DNA of 64,000 nucleotides from assembly GCF_002736205.1 (NCBI RefSeq), contig NZ_CP024091.1:3283555-3347554 (forward strand), read 5' to 3'. Within the stretch, counting starts at the first letter, position 1; each line of letters begins with the position of its first letter. The notes beneath the pieces were generated by a model. That model had not been told where the DNA came from and did no database searches. It saw nothing but the letters and a program-made list of their open reading frames with translations. Origin of the DNA: Pedobacter ginsengisoli. GTDB taxonomy: Bacteria > Bacteroidota > Bacteroidia > Sphingobacteriales > Sphingobacteriaceae. Position numbers and translations under genes: made by a program. This document shows positions 1-10,119 of the stretch, piece after piece.

Positions 1-282
1 GGGTTTGGTTTCTTTTCGGCCCTCAATCACAAGTACACCATTTTCGCACCATGCATTATCTGTTTGGTACCACTGCAATTCTTCGTTACGCACAAAACCC
101 TGCTCATATTTCCAGTTAGCAGTATCTGGTTTTCCACTATTATTGAATTCATCTGCCCATACCAATTTATATCCTTCCTTTGCATAGCTCGATACTTGAC
201 TTTCCTTTTGTGCCCATACATTTACCGTTCCAAAAATCGTAAAAACACAAAGTGCTCGAATGATTTTACCTACCATATTCAT
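1..282 (-). CDS. GH16 family beta-glucanase (laminarinase-like), 5' part only
   Basis: The reading frame opens at ATG 282 and runs off the left edge with no stop, so only the first 94 residues are visible. It starts with a signal peptide (hydrophobic stretch ending near VNVWAQ) and continues with the typical GH16 N-terminus: YKLVWADEFN, then DTANWKYE, then NEELQWYQ, and ENGVLVIEGR. That series is characteristic of secreted laminarinase/lichenase enzymes that cut beta-1,3 or beta-1,4 glucans. The catalytic ExDxxE segment lies outside the window. The gene ends one group of minus-strand genes and probably belongs with the neighbouring glycan-degradation genes. The family call rests on the N-terminal motif series only. 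Confidence 0.85.
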   Translation of the reverse strand, partial: MNMVGKIIRALCVFTIFGTVNVWAQKESQVSSYAKEGYKLVWADEFNNSGKPDTANWKYEQGFVRNEELQWYQTDNAWCENGVLVIEGRKETKP

Positions 283-306
283 TTCTAATAACAATTGATA
301 CATTTT

Positions 307-1065
307 CTAGCTAATATGATCCTCAAGATACCGCTGGGCCTGCTCCTGCGTTAAAACGGCAAAATCTTTATAGCGGTCATGAACATCAATAATCTCTTCA
401 AGCGCTTGCTCAACAAGCTGTTTGTTCTCCCATAATTTAAGGTGCGATACTACGGTTTGTATGCAGCCCTTTTTATAGGAAATTTGCCCTATCACATGTA
501 CAAGGGTATTCCTAACCCTTGCAGTTTGGTCATACTGCAACTCCTTTAATAAAGGTAGAATATCCTGCGGATATTTACGTCCCCTAAGCTCTATACCATG
601 ACATATCTCTCTTCTGATCTCCTTATCCTCATGATGCAGGTAAAGCTTCGCCCATTTCAACACCGGGACCGGGTTTACTTCCCCCATTTTTTTGATAGAT
701 CCAATTACAGCATTACGGGGAGAATGATGTTCATCAAATAAACCCTTATCAAAAAAATGCCGGATACTTTCAAATTCTATTTTACCTATCTCGCCGGCTG
801 CATTGATCACCGTTTGCCTGATTTTAAAATCCGTTTCCGCAAAAAACCTTTCTAAGCAGCTGATGATTTCAACCCTAAAGGCTTCTTTGGTGTGGTATAT
901 TTTACCAATGGATAGATAAGCTGATTTCCTGACATAGGTGTCTTCATCTGCAAAATAGCGAATCGTTTCTTTATAATCCGAAGTAACCAGCTCAGCAAGT
1001 ATGTTTTTGTTAATTTCGGCCACAAGATTTAAACGTTCCTGTTTATTTAAATCGTAAAATCCCAT
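307..1065 (-). CDS. HEAT-repeat protein
   Basis: About 252 residues of helical repeats with no signal peptide. Repeats of the kind DEDTYVRKSAYLSIGKI, DFKIRQTVINAAGEIG and DQTARVRNTLVHVIGQI are HEAT/AlkD-like: an aspartate turn, then V/I-R, then an aliphatic helix. Proteins of this type are scaffolds, and some (AlkC/AlkD) are DNA glycosylases. No catalytic motif is obvious here, so I call only the fold. A GTG at 1080 would add five residues, but ATG 1065 gives the more natural start MGFYDLNKQE. The gene is followed after about 25 nt by the GH16 start, which does not prove a functional link. Confidence 0.6.
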   Translation of the reverse strand: MGFYDLNKQERLNLVAEINKNILAELVTSDYKETIRYFADEDTYVRKSAYLSIGKIYHTKEAFRVEIISCLERFFAETDFKIRQTVINAAGEIGKIEFESIRHFFDKGLFDEHHSPRNAVIGSIKKMGEVNPVPVLKWAKLYLHHEDKEIRREICHGIELRGRKYPQDILPLLKELQYDQTARVRNTLVHVIGQISYKKGCIQTVVSHLKLWENKQLVEQALEEIIDVHDRYKDFAVLTQEQAQRYLEDHIS

Positions 1066-1116
1066 ATACAATATTAACACATAATTTGCTCACATCTTAA
1101 ATCTAATGTGGCTGAG

Positions 1117-1275
1117 CTATTCTTTAGCTTCAATATCATGATCAATCAGTGCATTTTTATAGCCAAGCGAGTAATTAATGGCACCCCAGGCAGTCAGCAT
1201 AGTAATGATATCTTCTTCTTTTAATGGACCAGTAATTTGCTTTTTACAAAACTCCAAATACTCTGTTTCGGTCAT
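1117..1275 (-). CDS. small hypothetical protein, 52 aa
   Basis: An intact reading frame from ATG 1275 to TAG 1117, too short for usual gene-finding cutoffs. The product starts MTETEYLEFCKKQ and is acidic and helical. It has no signal peptide or membrane segment. It lies on the same strand as its neighbours, 75 nt downstream of the cupredoxin gene and about 50 nt upstream of the HEAT gene. The sequence looks protein-like (amphipathic pattern, no low complexity), which supports a real gene. I do not recognise the family. Confidence 0.5.
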   Translation of the reverse strand: MTETEYLEFCKKQITGPLKEEDIITMLTAWGAINYSLGYKNALIDHDIEAKE

Positions 1276-1349
1276 AATATTTATATTAATAAATTAAGTT
1301 CTGCGTATTGAAACCCTATACAATAACAGAAAGCAATATTATGAAAAAA

Positions 1350-3371
1350 TTATTTCAGCACTTTGATCTGTCCCTTCATTACCGTATAATGACCTGGATA
1401 TGAACAGATAAAAGGATATACCCCTGGAGTTTTCGGTACGGTAAAATAAACCGTATCTGATTTTCCAGGCTGCAATAAAACAGTATGTACCAACACCTTA
1501 GAACTATTTGGAACAAAATCATACTTTTCACCATCCAGCCCCATCTTCATCACCATTTCACCCACAATATTACCCGATCCAGGCATAGTCAGCACAAAAT
1601 TATGCAGCATATCGTCAGTATTTGCAAAAGTCAGTTTCACTTTAGTACCTGCTTTTAAAGTAAAATTTGTAATGTCAAATTTCAACCCCGGTTTAGTTCC
1701 CAGTAAAATGGTTTTATCCGGCCCATTCTTCCAGCTTGCCGGCAGTTTAGTTACGTGTTTTGCTGCCGAAGTATTGCCGGTAACTTTACCGGTGGTAGTG
1801 GCCATATTTCCCATATGATGATGATCCATGCTTTGCTTCGTGTTGTCAGCCTGCATAGCACCCAAGGGTTTATTTTCGGCCGTAGCTACTATCTTTTCTC
1901 CATCTGGAATCTGATTCAAGGTATAGTATGCATAATTGTGAAGCAAAGGTGCATTGCCACTTTCTGAACGTATTCCTTCCGTTCTGATCTCCTGAATATA
2001 TCCTTGCTTTAAACTGTCAAGCACTAAACGTACACGTTTATGATCAGGAGAAATCTCAATAGCTTTGATATTGCGCGGAGATTGATTGATCACCGGACTT
2101 CCATAAATGTGATGATACTTATAAGTAAAAGTCGACAGTTTATATGAACCCGCATTACGTGCAGTTTTCTCATCTACCGGCATTGTGAATTCCAGTTCAA
2201 AACCATCAGGCTGCGCCTTAATGGTCTGTATCTCAAAAGGTATAATGCCAGACCAGGTCAAGCGCTGTAATCCATATTCTTCTTTTCCGGTTGATGACCA
2301 CCCTCTTGAGGTCATACCTACAAACATACTACCATCAGAACCCCAATTCATTCTCAATACACCTGAAGAAAACCCCTCTCGAAAAGGAAATACAGCCCCT
2401 TGATATACCCCTTTAACCTTTTCCAGAAATACCCTGCTAATCTTACTCTGGGCCTGATCGCCCACAAATAATTGTCCATTAAAAGGCCCCATATTTCCAT
2501 TATCTGAATAATCCAGAATTCCAGATGTCGAATTACCCATAATAGAATGAGGAATCCATACAGACGGGGTTTTTAATCCGGGAACCCTTTTGGCTACATC
2601 ATATTTTGGCTCACCGGTATCAGGGATATCTTTTTTGCGCAGCTTTACCGGAGAGCCCGGTTGGTCAGCCCAGATCAACCCTGCTGGATTCCCGACAAAA
2701 TCACCTTCCTCGACATGCGTAATGCTGCCTGAGCCTACCCAGTCACCTTGGTTTTCCGCATAAAAGATATCACCACTACCATTCAGCGCAAAAGCTGCAG
2801 GTGAGCGGAAACCTGTAGCGAAAGGTTTCATGGTAAAATCGGGGGAAAATTTAAGCATCCATCCATGCCATTTAGACATACTTTCTCCAAAGCCTATCCA
2901 TCCTAAATTTAATGTAACCACCATGTTGCCTTCCTTATCAAGCATAGGACCATAGGCGTACTCATGATAATTGCCTGATAATGGCCATGAATACATCGTT
3001 TTGTACTCATCGGCCTCTCCATCACCATCCAGGTCACGAAGACGGGTAAGCTCGGCACGCTGCGTCAGGTACATATCCCCCTTAATATAATTTAGGCCCA
3101 ATATTTCATGCATACCATGAGCAAACAAGCGGTATTTTGGTTGCTGTCCATCCTTCATATATGGATTTGTAATGATCCAGACTTCCCCACGTCGGGTAGC
3201 CACAGCCAGCTCATCATTGGGTAATAGGGTCATTCCTCCGACTTCTAGTGCTATTTCTTTAGGAATTGGAAGCGTAACGATTGGAAATATTTGATTTTCT
3301 GTTTGAGCAGTTGTCTTTGCTATACCAGCGGCAAACAATAAAAGAGACAGTAAATATTTTGAGTTTTTCAT
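1350..3371 (-). CDS. secreted beta-propeller protein with C-terminal cupredoxin domain
   Basis: A 673-residue secreted protein (signal peptide ending near KTTAQ). Residues about 30-370 resemble the soluble glucose/sorbosone dehydrogenase-type beta-propeller found in Bacteroidota and Planctomycetes, with a calcium-type loop DLDGDGEADEY. Residues about 580-673 form a blue-copper (plastocyanin/azurin) domain with all four ligands visible: H590 in LHN, C656, H661 and M665. The C-x4-H-x3-M spacing is that of azurin. A His/Met-rich linker (DHHHMGN) precedes it. No CxxCH haem motif is present, although relatives of this kind often carry a cytochrome domain. It is probably a periplasmic redox protein acting on sugars or another small molecule. 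It is cotranscribed with the gene 8 nt upstream. Confidence 0.75.
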   Translation of the reverse strand: MKNSKYLLSLLLFAAGIAKTTAQTENQIFPIVTLPIPKEIALEVGGMTLLPNDELAVATRRGEVWIITNPYMKDGQQPKYRLFAHGMHEILGLNYIKGDMYLTQRAELTRLRDLDGDGEADEYKTMYSWPLSGNYHEYAYGPMLDKEGNMVVTLNLGWIGFGESMSKWHGWMLKFSPDFTMKPFATGFRSPAAFALNGSGDIFYAENQGDWVGSGSITHVEEGDFVGNPAGLIWADQPGSPVKLRKKDIPDTGEPKYDVAKRVPGLKTPSVWIPHSIMGNSTSGILDYSDNGNMGPFNGQLFVGDQAQSKISRVFLEKVKGVYQGAVFPFREGFSSGVLRMNWGSDGSMFVGMTSRGWSSTGKEEYGLQRLTWSGIIPFEIQTIKAQPDGFELEFTMPVDEKTARNAGSYKLSTFTYKYHHIYGSPVINQSPRNIKAIEISPDHKRVRLVLDSLKQGYIQEIRTEGIRSESGNAPLLHNYAYYTLNQIPDGEKIVATAENKPLGAMQADNTKQSMDHHHMGNMATTTGKVTGNTSAAKHVTKLPASWKNGPDKTILLGTKPGLKFDITNFTLKAGTKVKLTFANTDDMLHNFVLTMPGSGNIVGEMVMKMGLDGEKYDFVPNSSKVLVHTVLLQPGKSDTVYFTVPKTPGVYPFICSYPGHYTVMKGQIKVLK

Positions 3372-3379
3372 CCTTTGAT

Positions 3380-4117
3380 CTACCAGATTAGCGAATAAGT
3401 TAATGAATCAGCTCCCGTAGCTAATGGAGCAAGCAGTTCCTCACCATTTTTTGTTTTCCTGATAAAAGCCTTGATTTCAGCAGCCAATTTCACAGTATAA
3501 ACTTTATTTCCTATACTATAGGTATTGTTTTTCAATGCTTCTATACTTGGTCCCACAGCAATTCTGCAATACAAAGGTCCCTTACTATTACTTACGCTTA
3601 TGGTACGGTCTATTGCCACACCATCGCTTTGCATCACTATTTTATCATTTACATCGGCTCCATTTGAAGAATATGAAAATGTAAGCATTTTGTTCTTATC
3701 CAGTACATAACCCTTGTTTTGTAAATCATCAAAGGCAATAGAATCGGGCCATTCTGTATTCTTATCTGCCAGTGCTGCAATAGCCGGTGTTGCTGTAAGA
3801 GGCAGCACAGAGCCTAAAGGCTTTGCCAGCTGAGGCTCTCCCCTATCCTTCCACATTTCAGTAACGTCTAAAAACTCTCCGCGCCAGATCTGTAATAACG
3901 CCCCCTGTTTCAGATCATAAGAATAATTCACTTTCTCTGGAGTACCTACGGAAATTACGTGAGTACGTTTCTTTCCTTCAAACATAAGGTAGCTTCGTAA
4001 TAAATAAGGCTTACTTCCTGCGTTCAGGATATACGGATTGGAGGCTTGGCCCCAAGTATAAGTAGCATAGCATGTAAAAAATGCGACACAGCATATAACT
4101 CGTTTGCAAATGGTCAT
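3380..4117 (-). CDS. secreted protein paired with the propeller-cupredoxin protein
   Basis: A 245-residue protein with a signal peptide (cleavage near TYTWGQ). It is predicted to be mostly beta-strand with no enzyme motif I recognise. A single Cys survives in the mature part (PLYCRIAV). The stop lies 8 nt before the start of the propeller-cupredoxin gene, so the two almost certainly form one transcript and probably act together outside the inner membrane. Similar material is often fused to cytochrome or propeller domains in Bacteroidota, but I cannot name the domain with certainty. A 10-bp palindrome sits 35 nt before the start codon and may control this pair. Confidence 0.6.
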   Translation of the reverse strand: MTICKRVICCVAFFTCYATYTWGQASNPYILNAGSKPYLLRSYLMFEGKKRTHVISVGTPEKVNYSYDLKQGALLQIWRGEFLDVTEMWKDRGEPQLAKPLGSVLPLTATPAIAALADKNTEWPDSIAFDDLQNKGYVLDKNKMLTFSYSSNGADVNDKIVMQSDGVAIDRTISVSNSKGPLYCRIAVGPSIEALKNNTYSIGNKVYTVKLAAEIKAFIRKTKNGEELLAPLATGADSLTYSLIW

Positions 4118-4151
4118 ACTTTAAAGGTTATTTGGTCATTGGGCAATAAAA

Positions 4152-4161
4152 CAATCGATTG
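4152..4161. promoter_or_regulatory. palindromic operator CAATCGATTG, LacI-type (copy 1)
   Basis: A perfect 10-bp palindrome 35 nt upstream of the minus-strand start at 4117. A central CG inside AT-rich arms is typical of LacI/GalR-family operators. An identical copy sits at 4315-4324 before the divergent xylanase gene. Confidence 0.6.
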
Positions 4162-4314
4162 CCTAACAAATATATTAAATATCTTGAACTGTTTATCATT
4201 CAAGAATTATTTTTATTCCATCTGGATTATCGGTAATAATCAGGTTAATATTTAAATACTACACAAAATAACAATGGACTGGGTTTTCAATCAAGTATCT
4301 AACAAAATATTATG

Positions 4315-4324
4315 CAATCGATTG
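4315..4324. promoter_or_regulatory. palindromic operator CAATCGATTG, LacI-type (copy 2)
   Basis: Identical to 4152-4161 and placed 36 nt upstream of the GH10 start at 4360. The symmetrical placement relative to two divergent genes suggests one sugar-responsive regulator controlling both transcripts. The regulator gene is not in the window. Confidence 0.6.
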
Positions 4325-4359
4325 TCTTAATTACTATATTGTACCATCATTGATCAGTT

Positions 4360-5457
4360 ATGAATTTACTTTATAAAGCAATTACTCATACCCTTTTTGC
4401 CATAGCAGTTTTGTTATTACCAATTTATGTTTTTGCACAAACCTCTGGAGATCAAAGAGGCTTAAAGGATTATTATCGGGATTACTTTCCAATGGGCGTG
4501 GCTGTTACTGCCAAACAACTAGCAGATTCTGCTCAGCAGAATTTCATTTTAACTCATTTCAACAGCCTCACAGCCGAGAATGCTATGAAAATGGGCCCCA
4601 TCCATCCTAAAGAGGACTTGTTTTTCTGGAAAGACGCTGATGCAATTGTGGCATTCGCACAAAAACATAATCTAAAAGTTCGCGGGCATAACCTGTGTTG
4701 GCATAACCAGACGCCTAAATGGATATTCTACGACGAATTTGGAAAACAGGTTAGTAAGGAAGTCTTGCTTCAAAGGCTAAAAGATCATATTTATGCGGTT
4801 GTGGGAAGATATAAAGGTCAGATATATGCTTGGGATGTTGTAAATGAAGCAGTATCAGATGAACCTGACCAGCTACTACGCAATTCGCTTTGGTATCAGA
4901 TCTGTGGTGAAGATTTTATTTATAAAGCCTTCCAATATGCGCATGAAGCAGATCCAAAAGCCATTTTGTTTTATAATGATTACAATACCGAAAACCCTGA
5001 TAAGAGGCAGCGCATTTATAAACTACTAAAAAAGATGCGGAATAAGGGTGTCCCAGTACACGCAATAGGCCTACAAGCGCATTGGACGTTCAAAGACCCC
5101 TCACAAGAACGACTTGAAAGCACCCTTAAACTGTTTGCATCGCTTGGACTGAAGATCCAGATTACCGAACTTGACGTTTCTATATATGCGGATGGAAATC
5201 TACAGGATAAAACTGTTATAGCTCCTGTTTCCATATTAACCCCAGAGCGTGAGCAGCAGCAAGCGGAACAGTACTCGATGATTTTTAAAGTTTTCAGGAA
5301 CTATAAAAAATGCATAAGCGGGGTGACATTTTGGAACCTATCCGATAAGTACAGCTGGCTGGACAATTTCCCTGTACGCGGTCGTAAAAACTACCCGCTT
5401 TTATTCGACACACAACTTAAACCAAAAAAAGCCTATTGGAACGTAGTCAAATTTTAA
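4360..5457 (+). CDS. GH10 endo-1,4-beta-xylanase
   Basis: A 365-residue secreted enzyme (signal peptide to about VFAQ27) consisting of one GH10 catalytic barrel that hydrolyses internal beta-1,4-xylosidic bonds. The family motifs are clear: NSLTAENAMK, RGHNLCWHNQTP, WDVVNEA with acid/base E163, and QITELDVS with nucleophile E270, then SGVTFWNLSD near the C-terminus. The length is normal for a single-domain GH10 and there is no carbohydrate-binding module. It is followed after 24 nt by a CE1 esterase, so the pair should cooperate on esterified xylan. The palindrome at 4315-4324 is its likely operator. Confidence 0.95.
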   Translation: MNLLYKAITHTLFAIAVLLLPIYVFAQTSGDQRGLKDYYRDYFPMGVAVTAKQLADSAQQNFILTHFNSLTAENAMKMGPIHPKEDLFFWKDADAIVAFAQKHNLKVRGHNLCWHNQTPKWIFYDEFGKQVSKEVLLQRLKDHIYAVVGRYKGQIYAWDVVNEAVSDEPDQLLRNSLWYQICGEDFIYKAFQYAHEADPKAILFYNDYNTENPDKRQRIYKLLKKMRNKGVPVHAIGLQAHWTFKDPSQERLESTLKLFASLGLKIQITELDVSIYADGNLQDKTVIAPVSILTPEREQQQAEQYSMIFKVFRNYKKCISGVTFWNLSDKYSWLDNFPVRGRKNYPLLFDTQLKPKKAYWNVVKF

Positions 5458-5472
5458 TCAACCAATTATTAA

Positions 5473-6324
<852 letters not shown>

Positions 6325-6933
6325 ACTGCATAATGTAGAGCAGAACTTATAAAATAAAGTTGTCCTTTTCTGATGAACATATAACCTATCTCTGTTTTCT
6401 TAATTTCAACCTTTAGTGTTTTGCTGGCTTGCATGGGTAGTCAATCCAGAATGAATCAATTTGCAGTATCTGTTTCAATTTTGTATGCAGATCTAACATC
6501 TGCTGACGGTGAGGATAACGCGCTGAAACATGTAGTCATTATACAGGTTATGCCTAAAACAAGGAGATTCATATACATGATTTCTTTATAATGGGATATA
6601 ATGAATCCGTCCCTAATTTTGACCGTGATAAAATGGAACGGGAATATCTGATATTTTAGTTAAGTTTTATACTCATGAGGTATGGCTTTCAATGTATCAT
6701 TGTGAGAGAAATCAGATTTACAACATTCATGAATCTCTAACGAGGCATTAGTCTTTATATCATGCTTACAATCCAAAAGTGGGGAAAGAATCACATTTGG
6801 CTACTACAAGCTAACTGAAAAAGATAATTTCTATAATCATGATTATAAAGGAAACATACCAAATTGTTGCGTAAGTGTTACCTTTAGTAAGGTTATACCA
6901 GCTATTTTTTTTCATAACACTAATTTAGGTAAA
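6325..6933. other. intergenic region between convergent genes
   Basis: About 600 bp with no convincing gene. Short + strand open stretches (for example 46 codons from an ATG near 6451) look like decayed coding sequence but match nothing I recognise. A weak inverted repeat (ACCTT-N4-AAGGT, about 6881-6894) could help end the minus-strand or plus-strand transcript. Confidence 0.3.
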
Positions 6934-9900
6934 TTATTTATTCACTATACCCCACTTTAAATTTGGCTTATTACTCATTTCCAACTCGAGTATTCCTCCC
7001 TTGAAAACTTCACTTTGCAAAATCTTGAAATCCTGAATTGTCTTTCCATTTAACTTTGCAGATTGAATGTATTTATTTTCTTTTGAGGCATGGTTCGCTT
7101 CGATTATAAATTTCACTCCTCTTTTATATTTATTATTAAATAGGATTGTGGTACGTGGATACCGTGGACTACCAATTTCATAAACGGGGTTTACCGAACA
7201 GCCTCCATCCATTTGAAAAAAGCCAATAGTACTCATGATAAACCAACTACTCATCTGACCAAGATCCTCATCACCCGGATAGGCATCATATGGTGTAGTT
7301 CCATAATATTGTTCCTGTATGGCACGTGTCCATTTTTGGGTCAGCCAGGGCTTGCCGGCCCAATTAAACAGATAAGCAACTTCCATGGCCGGCTCATTAC
7401 CATGATTAACAGGAAACGAAGAAAAATCATCTCCAGAAGCATTAAAATTAGCTACCGCTGATTTCTCCATTGCCTCATTTAATCGATCAGCAAATCGTTC
7501 CTTACCCATTTGAAAAATCAGTCCATCGGGATTATGCGGCACAAACCAGGTATAGTTAAAGGAGTTCCCCTCTACAAAACCAGGAGTATGATAAGGGTCA
7601 AATGGTTTTAGCCAATTTCCTTGCTTATCCTTTGGCCGTGCGAAGCCAGATTCTTTATCAAAGATATTTCTCCAGTTTTCCGAACGCTTATTAAAGTAAG
7701 TATAATCTTCTTTTTTATTCAGTACTAAGGCCATTTGTGCCAAGCACCAATCATCATAAGCATACTCCATTGTATTAGATACAGAGCCCATACCCAATGG
7801 AATGTATCCGTACTTCATATAAGGCTCAATATCCTCAACTCCCACAGTACCGCCACCCGGATATTTTTGGGGAGCAGTAGTCAGCATTTTCTTGAAGCCA
7901 GAATAAGCAGTTTGGAGATCGAAGTCTCTGATACCACTTTGCCAGGCTCCCTGTATCTGCGAGACACCGTGCATGGCCACCATCACGCCGGTTTGCTCTA
8001 CACCTGCAGGATCCGTATTAAACCAACCGCTATTCTTATAAAGCTCAATACCAGACCGCGCCCATTTTGAGGAGATCTCAGGAGCAACCAAATTGAACAA
8101 CTGCTGATTATTCCAAAAGGTATTCCAGTACTCTCCACTCACAATACAGTCTTCTTTATTGTTAAGCTGACGAATCTGCTCTTCTTCATCCACGTATCTG
8201 CCATCAGCATCACTCCAAATTGCTTTAGCTGCAATTGCACGATATAAATTAGTGTAAAATTTCACTTTTTGCAGATGGTCTTCTGTCTCTATCTGAACCC
8301 GGCCCAAATATTCATTCCATATCTTACGCGCATTTTGAACTACTTTTTCAAAATCCCAGCCAAAAGGTGCTATCATTTCTTTTTGAAGATTGTTTCTCGC
8401 TCCATTCAAATCAACCAATGAGACTCCCGTTCGGACTTCTACTGCTTCCCCTTGCTTAGTCTTAAAATTCAAGAATACTCCCAAGTCCCCTTTCCCTTGT
8501 ATTGCAGTAATATTATGCCTTATGACCGGCTTTGATTCAAACTCATGTGTGCGATTCCATCCTCCAATATATCCTGTAACAGGCTTCATCTCGCTGTTAA
8601 CCCATCCGCCCATGGATTGAAATGGTTTACTAAACTGCATCACAAAGTGAACGGTGTATAATTGCTCTAATGAATAGCCTGTAAATGCATTGTAATAAGT
8701 AGCAAAGCCTTCTATTTCGGTACTGGTGACCTTTGTGATTTTCGCCTCTTTCAGATTATGCGGATACTCATTGGGCGTAAATAAATCAACCAATACCCTT
8801 GCTGAATCCAATGCGGGAAAAGTATAACGCTGAAGAGATGCCCGTCTTGTTGCAGTGATCTCAGCTTTGATACGGGTATCTGTCATAAACACACTATATT
8901 TTCCAATCAAAGCAGATTCTGATTTTTTATCAATTCTTGAACGATAACCACCATCAGGATCTCTTTCTGTACCCGGATTTACTTGCAACTTACCACTTGT
9001 AGGCATCGTTAACAAACCACACATCGTCCAGTCAGAGAAATGACTGAAACCCATAATGTTGTCTACCGTATACTCGTATCCTGCTTTCCAAGTTTCATCC
9101 TGATTGTCCGGTGCTATTTGAACCATGCTAAGTGGCAATGAAGGCCCGGGCTTAAACATCCAGCGGGAGTTGCCGGTCCCCATAAGCAAATCGACATAAT
9201 CTACATAAGTTTGGAGGCTTTGTTTAGAACGGGTAACATTACCAGTATATATAATTTTATTTCCTTTTTTTATCGTAACAACTGAATTAAATGCTTGTTT
9301 ATTTTGCGCTACTGCCGGCATAGGTATTTCTATAACTGCATGTCCCTTTTCTATAATTTTTGTAACAGGAGGTAAACCACCAACTGAAACATTGATGGAT
9401 TCTTCTTTATCCATTTGTATAATATCGATCAACAAAGGCTGAATCCGTTTATTATCCTTTTTCAATTCAAATGGTGCAGCTTTCGCAGAAAGAATTAAAG
9501 AAGACGAAGCAGCTTGAATTTGTAAATCCTGATTTCCTTCCATTCGAATGTCATCAAAAATAGCCCATGATCCTGACACCATACCCATCTGAATGATGTT
9601 TAGTCCTTTTTTGAGCCAATTCCCGGGCACTTCGACCGATACAGCTATTTTTTTGCCGGCAGAATAGTTACCATCTAATGCTTTTCCATTTCCGGCAGCT
9701 ATAGTTAATTCCTGGAGGTGTCCGTTTATTTCTACTCGCAATACCGTTGGTTTCTTTGCATTAACATCAGCAAAATCAATAATGAGTTTAGCAATACTTT
9801 TTGAAATCTGGTTCTTTAAATTAAATACTATTCTTGGGAAATGACGCGGATAAAATCCCGACCAATATCCGCCCCCAGCCCAACTATCTAGTGGACCAGG

Positions 9901-10119
9901 CAACACATAAGGCCAATGCTTCTGAGGGTTAGAATAGCCGATTGAAAACACTGTATTTTCACCACCAAAATCGGCTAGAAAACTACCTTTTCCGGAAGGG
10001 GCCAATGCAAATTCCGCCGCACTATTATCTTCTTCCCCTATTTTCCAAACTGTTTTTTTCTGACTGTAAGTAGATAGAGAAAATAAGTATATTATTAAAA
10101 GTAATCCTATTTTCTTCAT
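6934..10119 (-). CDS. GH92 alpha-mannosidase with N-terminal beta-sandwich domain
   Basis: A 1,061-residue secreted protein. After a signal peptide (about 1-19) comes a jelly-roll domain (about 80-195) resembling domain III of family 4 rhamnogalacturonan lyases. The GH92 region then runs from about residue 300 to the end, with the DLLMGTGNSRW opening, the GNEPAMEVAYLFNWAG segment that carries the catalytic acid, and YPGDEDLGQMS with the base-side aspartates. GH92 enzymes are calcium-dependent exo-alpha-mannosidases that act on mannans and N-glycans in the periplasm or at the surface. The N-terminal module probably binds glycan. The gene overlaps its upstream neighbour by 4 nt (ATGA), so the two are translationally coupled. 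A short copy of its 3' end lies at 30356-30416. Confidence 0.9.
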   Translation of the reverse strand: MKKIGLLLIIYLFSLSTYSQKKTVWKIGEEDNSAAEFALAPSGKGSFLADFGGENTVFSIGYSNPQKHWPYVLPGPLDSWAGGGYWSGFYPRHFPRIVFNLKNQISKSIAKLIIDFADVNAKKPTVLRVEINGHLQELTIAAGNGKALDGNYSAGKKIAVSVEVPGNWLKKGLNIIQMGMVSGSWAIFDDIRMEGNQDLQIQAASSSLILSAKAAPFELKKDNKRIQPLLIDIIQMDKEESINVSVGGLPPVTKIIEKGHAVIEIPMPAVAQNKQAFNSVVTIKKGNKIIYTGNVTRSKQSLQTYVDYVDLLMGTGNSRWMFKPGPSLPLSMVQIAPDNQDETWKAGYEYTVDNIMGFSHFSDWTMCGLLTMPTSGKLQVNPGTERDPDGGYRSRIDKKSESALIGKYSVFMTDTRIKAEITATRRASLQRYTFPALDSARVLVDLFTPNEYPHNLKEAKITKVTSTEIEGFATYYNAFTGYSLEQLYTVHFVMQFSKPFQSMGGWVNSEMKPVTGYIGGWNRTHEFESKPVIRHNITAIQGKGDLGVFLNFKTKQGEAVEVRTGVSLVDLNGARNNLQKEMIAPFGWDFEKVVQNARKIWNEYLGRVQIETEDHLQKVKFYTNLYRAIAAKAIWSDADGRYVDEEEQIRQLNNKEDCIVSGEYWNTFWNNQQLFNLVAPEISSKWARSGIELYKNSGWFNTDPAGVEQTGVMVAMHGVSQIQGAWQSGIRDFDLQTAYSGFKKMLTTAPQKYPGGGTVGVEDIEPYMKYGYIPLGMGSVSNTMEYAYDDWCLAQMALVLNKKEDYTYFNKRSENWRNIFDKESGFARPKDKQGNWLKPFDPYHTPGFVEGNSFNYTWFVPHNPDGLIFQMGKERFADRLNEAMEKSAVANFNASGDDFSSFPVNHGNEPAMEVAYLFNWAGKPWLTQKWTRAIQEQYYGTTPYDAYPGDEDLGQMSSWFIMSTIGFFQMDGGCSVNPVYEIGSPRYPRTTILFNNKYKRGVKFIIEANHASKENKYIQSAKLNGKTIQDFKILQSEVFKGGILELEMSNKPNLKWGIVNK

